Shown piece after piece: positions 61,225 to 64,000 of a stretch of DNA of 64,000 bases (the stretch's first letter is position 1; each line of letters starts with the position of its first letter). The position numbers and the translations under genes were made by a program. This DNA is from Choristoneura fumiferana (taxonomy: Eukaryota; Arthropoda; Insecta; Lepidoptera; Tortricidae). The notes below the pieces were generated by a model. It was not told the origin of the DNA. It worked only from the letters and a program-made list of their open reading frames with translations, and did not search any database. The stretch lies in NCBI RefSeq assembly GCF_025370935.1, contig NC_133501.1:5132682-5196681 (forward strand), in the 5' to 3' direction.

Positions 61225-61370
61225 CATTTCTAGGGCCGATCGGACGTGTCAGATATTTTTGCAGCAAGGCGTGCATAAATATCTGATGCGACTCCATTTC
61301 TAGGGCGTAGGTCGTGTCAGGATATTTTTACACGCTCCGCTGTGGCAGATATTAATGCTGGGGACTATAC
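61225..61370. mobile_element. Diverged copy of the TACAGTCACCAGCA MITE
   Basis: 'gtgtcagatatttttgcagc', 'gtgcataaatatctga' and 'gtggcagatattaatgctgg' parallel the element at 29286-29420. Confidence 0.55.
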
Positions 61371-61409
61371 CTCAGCATCATCCCTGCATATGTACGTCCC
61401 TCAGCTGCT

Positions 61410-61527
61410 GGGCTACTACGAAACTCGAAACTCGAAGTACCGTCCTTCTCGCTCTCGTATTAAATAGTATAAGTGTCAGAGGGACCACAACGACACGAAC
61501 TTCGAGTTTCGAGTTTCGTAGTAGCCC
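61410..61527. mobile_element. Palindromic MITE nested in SINE-A
   Basis: The ends are GGGCTACTACGAAACTCGAA and its inverse, flanked on both sides by TGCT. Same family as 26251-26359. Confidence 0.75.
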
Positions 61528-61626
61528 TGCTGGGCCCAGTGCGGATTGGGAACTTCACACACACACCATTGAATTGCCTCGCAGGTCAAGCAAGCCCGTG
61601 GTAAATTTCAAATGTAATTTCGCACA

Positions 61627-61806
61627 AAAAAAATGGGATCCGAGGGATGGGCATAGGAGCAGAAGCAGACCCAAGAGGAGATGGCGGGACGACCTGAGCG
61701 CTTTTCAGCTCGATTGGCAAGTACATGCCCAGGACAGAGAAGAGTGGCGGAGAAAAGGGAGGCCTTTGCCCAGCAGTGGACATAATACAGGCTACATAAA
61801 AAAAAA
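61627..61806 (+). mobile_element. 5'-truncated RTE-type LINE end nested in SINE-A, 7-bp TSD
   Basis: TCGCACA is duplicated at 61620-61626 and 61807-61813. It encodes SRPKRRWRDDLSAFQLDWQ and DREEWRRKGRPLPSSGH, and ends in an A-rich tail at the right TSD. Confidence 0.85.
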
Positions 61807-62058
61807 TCGCACATGAATTTCGAAAAACTCAGATGGGCGAGCCGGGATTTGAACCCACGATCCTCTGCTTGAGAGAGCTGACTTGGCAGTAGTCCTAATA
61901 ATTATAAATGCGAAAGTTTGCAAGTCTCTTTCCTTGTTACCTTATCACGTCTAAAATACGGAGATTTAGATGAAATTCGGTATTCAGATAGTTTGAGTCC
62001 CTGGGAAGGACATAGGATAGTTGTTATCCCGGAAATTGCAAAGTCCCGCGGGATATAT

Positions 62059-63115
62059 TTTTATGAAAAATGACTTTCTGCCAAGTTTCTTGCGGCGCAT
62101 TCTTCTTGGCAATGATGGTCTTTCCGAAAGCGCTGGTAGTTTAAAAAACCGACTCCAAAAAAATAAAAAAATAACAAAAAATGGAACCGACTACAAAACC
62201 TTGAAAATATTTTTCTAGGTAAGTAGGTACGTACTAGCTCGAAGTCGGTGACTCAGCACGAGCCAGCAGGAGTGGGACAATTCACAATAGTCGTCTACCT
62301 CACCTACATACTATGGGTTTCAATCCCTCCTGCTGGGTCGTGCTGAGTCACCGACTTCGAGCTAGTACGTACCTACTTACCTAGAAAAATATTTTCAAGG
62401 GTTTTGTAGTCGGTTCCATTTTTTGTTATTTTTTTTTTTTTTGGAGTCGGTTTTACTTTTTTGTTAAATTTTTTTTTTATTTATCACTTTTTAGTGATTT
62501 GTAGCCAAAGAACATCACACAACAATTCCATTAAGCTCAAACACGACTTAGTTACGTTGTTTTATAACAGAGTTCCGTTGCCTACCTTCTGGCTTCAGCA
62601 TCAGATCAGTTCGAAAGAATCATTAACTTAAAGCTTCTTCTTAGTTGCTTATCTAGGTAAGTATATTAATCATGATAATTTAAATTTAACCCGTGCAATA
62701 CTTGTTATTGATAGTAGTAGTTCCGTTGGTCAAATCTGGTCTTCATCATCAGTTCCACTTCACCAACTTATAATTTGCAAGAGCAAATGCACGAGTTACT
62801 GCTAAATATATCCAAATTACTATAGGTGTCCCTACAATATTTGAAGAGTTCCCTCGATTTCCTTAAGATCAGATCATCAGATCCTAATTTGCTGCTTATG
62901 GGACCTAATTGAAAGCATTCCTAGACGAACTCAAAAAAATTTTTCAAATCGGTTCATAAATGACGGAGTTCTGAGGTAACAAACATTAAAAAAAAAAAAA
63001 AAAAAAAATACAACCGAATTGATAACCTCCTCCTTTTTTGAAGTCGGTTAAAAATGACGTGTAAAAGTGCCCATTGCGGCCTATTTACTGAATAAATCAT
63101 TTGAATTTGAATTTT
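62059..63115 (+). mobile_element. LINE 3' tail split by a TIR element
   Basis: 'tgactttctgccaagtttct' to 'gcgctggtagtttaaaa' (62078-62145) resumes at 'tgacgtgtaaaagtgcccat' (63054) and ends 'aatcatttgaatttgaattt'. The unbroken version, in reverse, is at 17715-17880. Confidence 0.7.
62146..63052. mobile_element. Element with AACCGACT ends containing a near-perfect hairpin
   Basis: It starts AACCGACTCCAAAAAA and ends TTTTTTGAAGTCGGTT. A 259-bp hairpin (62171-62429) with about 110-bp arms lies at its left. The rest (62460-63000) includes the block shared with 49075-49200. Confidence 0.65.
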
Positions 63116-63175
63116 CAATTTCGTATAGCCATTACCAAAATTCTACGCGGACGGAGTCACGGGCAACAGCTAGTA

Positions 63176-63550
63176 TCTTAATTAAAGTCAAAGTAGCTGA
63201 TGGAATGCTGATGGATGGAATGGCCACTAGATGCACCACGTTTTATATTTTTGTGAAGTTTTAATTTAAACATATAAAAACATAATATATAAGTGACGAT
63301 ATTATTTTCAAAGCCAAAACATAATGACCACGCTGATAAAGTTTTCTCATTACCGTGTCTAAAGTTGTTAAAATGACACCCACGAGTATCTTTTGAAAGA
63401 GTAATGACTCCACGGGAATGAATTGACGGCGAGAAAAATGGTAATGGATCGCTTGATATAATAACAATATGATAATGAAGACGAGATGATGAATTCTAGT
63501 CTCATTCTTATAGCAATATCACAGAACTACTAATAAGTGTTATAGTATCT
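63176..63550. other. No gene seen
   Basis: AT-rich unique sequence with short open frames only. Confidence 0.35.
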
Positions 63551-63554
63551 AAAT

Positions 63555-63690
63555 GGTTGTCTAGAATCTAAATGAGATTGTCTAGTTTATTTCATTTTTT
63601 AGTTATTAGTTTTTAGTTGTTTTTCTGTAGTACTAAGTATTCATTTGTGGTGTCCAATAAAAAAAATTGTATTGTATTGCAACTACTTGC
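63555..63690 (+). mobile_element. LINE 3' UTR tail
   Basis: 'ttagttgtttttctgtagta', 'gtggtgtccaataaaaaaaa' and (TTGTA)n, a typical 5'-truncated LINE end. Confidence 0.55.
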
Positions 63691-64000
63691 ATTTTCTTTG
63701 AGGATTTCGTGACTTTAAAGTCCCCTGCAAGATTAGCTGTTAATGCACACGCGTTCTCTTTTTCATTTCCATAAATTTTGCTACGTTATAGTACTCACCA
63801 GTGAAATGTTAATATTATTAATGTCATTATTATTTCTATGCTTACGATTCCTTTTTAAATCGAATGAAGTTTAAAGTAGGTGATGTTTTTCTAACCGTTC
63901 AATAATCTAGACTAGAAGTACCTACAATATTTTACTTTTACCAGATTAGACAGAAGATTTGTAAGGTTGAACCAAAAAAAAAATATTTCCATTTTCATAA
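63691..64000. other. No gene seen
   Basis: AT-rich to the window edge. A possible minus-strand ATG exon ending at donor GTGAGT (63796-63791) is too weak to call. Confidence 0.3.

Larger units (their letters stand above)
61376..61880 (-). mobile_element. SINE-A interrupted twice
   Basis: Reverse SINE-A pieces at 61376-61409, 61528-61619 and 61807-61880 are separated by a palindromic MITE and a LINE 3' end. Confidence 0.75.
61900..63175 (+). repeat. Short interspersed repeat split by nested insertions
   Basis: Head 'taattataaatgcgaaagtt' to 'cccgcgggatat' at 61900-62058. Its tail, 'attctacgcggacggagtca' and 'gggcaacagctagt', resumes at about 63116-63175. Between them lie a LINE tail and a TIR element. 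Confidence 0.7.

Noticed and set aside
63750..63850. Minus-strand exon MTLIILTFH ending at GTGAGT as a new signal-peptide exon
   Set aside because: Short, no TATA box visible, ends in phase 2 and has no partner exon in the window.

Overview
This is a window of a moth or butterfly (Lepidoptera) nuclear genome. The evidence is short coding exons separated by long AT-rich introns with GT-AG borders, and dense lepidopteran-style repeats: several tRNA-derived SINE families, 5'-truncated LINE ends, many palindromic MITEs, and elements with the lepidopteran AGGGTTCCGTAGCCAT signature. A scaffold gap of 100 N lies at 59469-59568. No bacterial, viral or organellar gene is evident. Long open frames are nearly all repeat fragments. 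The real genes are visible only after joining small exons, which I did by hand from splice signals and reading phase.

Layout. (1) 1072-5805, plus strand: the last four coding exons (258 codons) of an eight-cysteine protein I do not recognise; its first exon probably lies left of the window. (2) 8900-11186, minus strand: a complete three-exon gene for a 49-residue pre-peptide with a signal sequence and a tiny His/Cys-rich mature peptide. (3) 20300-46172, plus strand: a 26-kb gene whose 230-residue product comes from 13 coding exons. It has a TATA box, signal peptide, Gly/Ala/Ser/Thr-rich body and an STG/GDST repeat exon, and every internal exon from exon 3 to exon 12 is a symmetric phase 1-1 exon. 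(4) about 53440-56385, minus strand: a Ser/Asn/Thr-rich sericin-like repetitive gene, interrupted by many small frameshifts and therefore a pseudogene or a badly assembled repeat exon.

Taken together, three low-complexity or small secreted products and one Cys-rich partner suggest a silk or cocoon (sericin-type) gene cluster. The silk assignment rests on composition and architecture and is inference. About 75% of the rest is transposon debris, often nested two to four deep, with several target-site duplications readable directly. A 5S-rRNA-derived stretch sits just upstream of exon 3 of the 26-kb gene. The right third (56.4-64 kb) holds no gene I can support.
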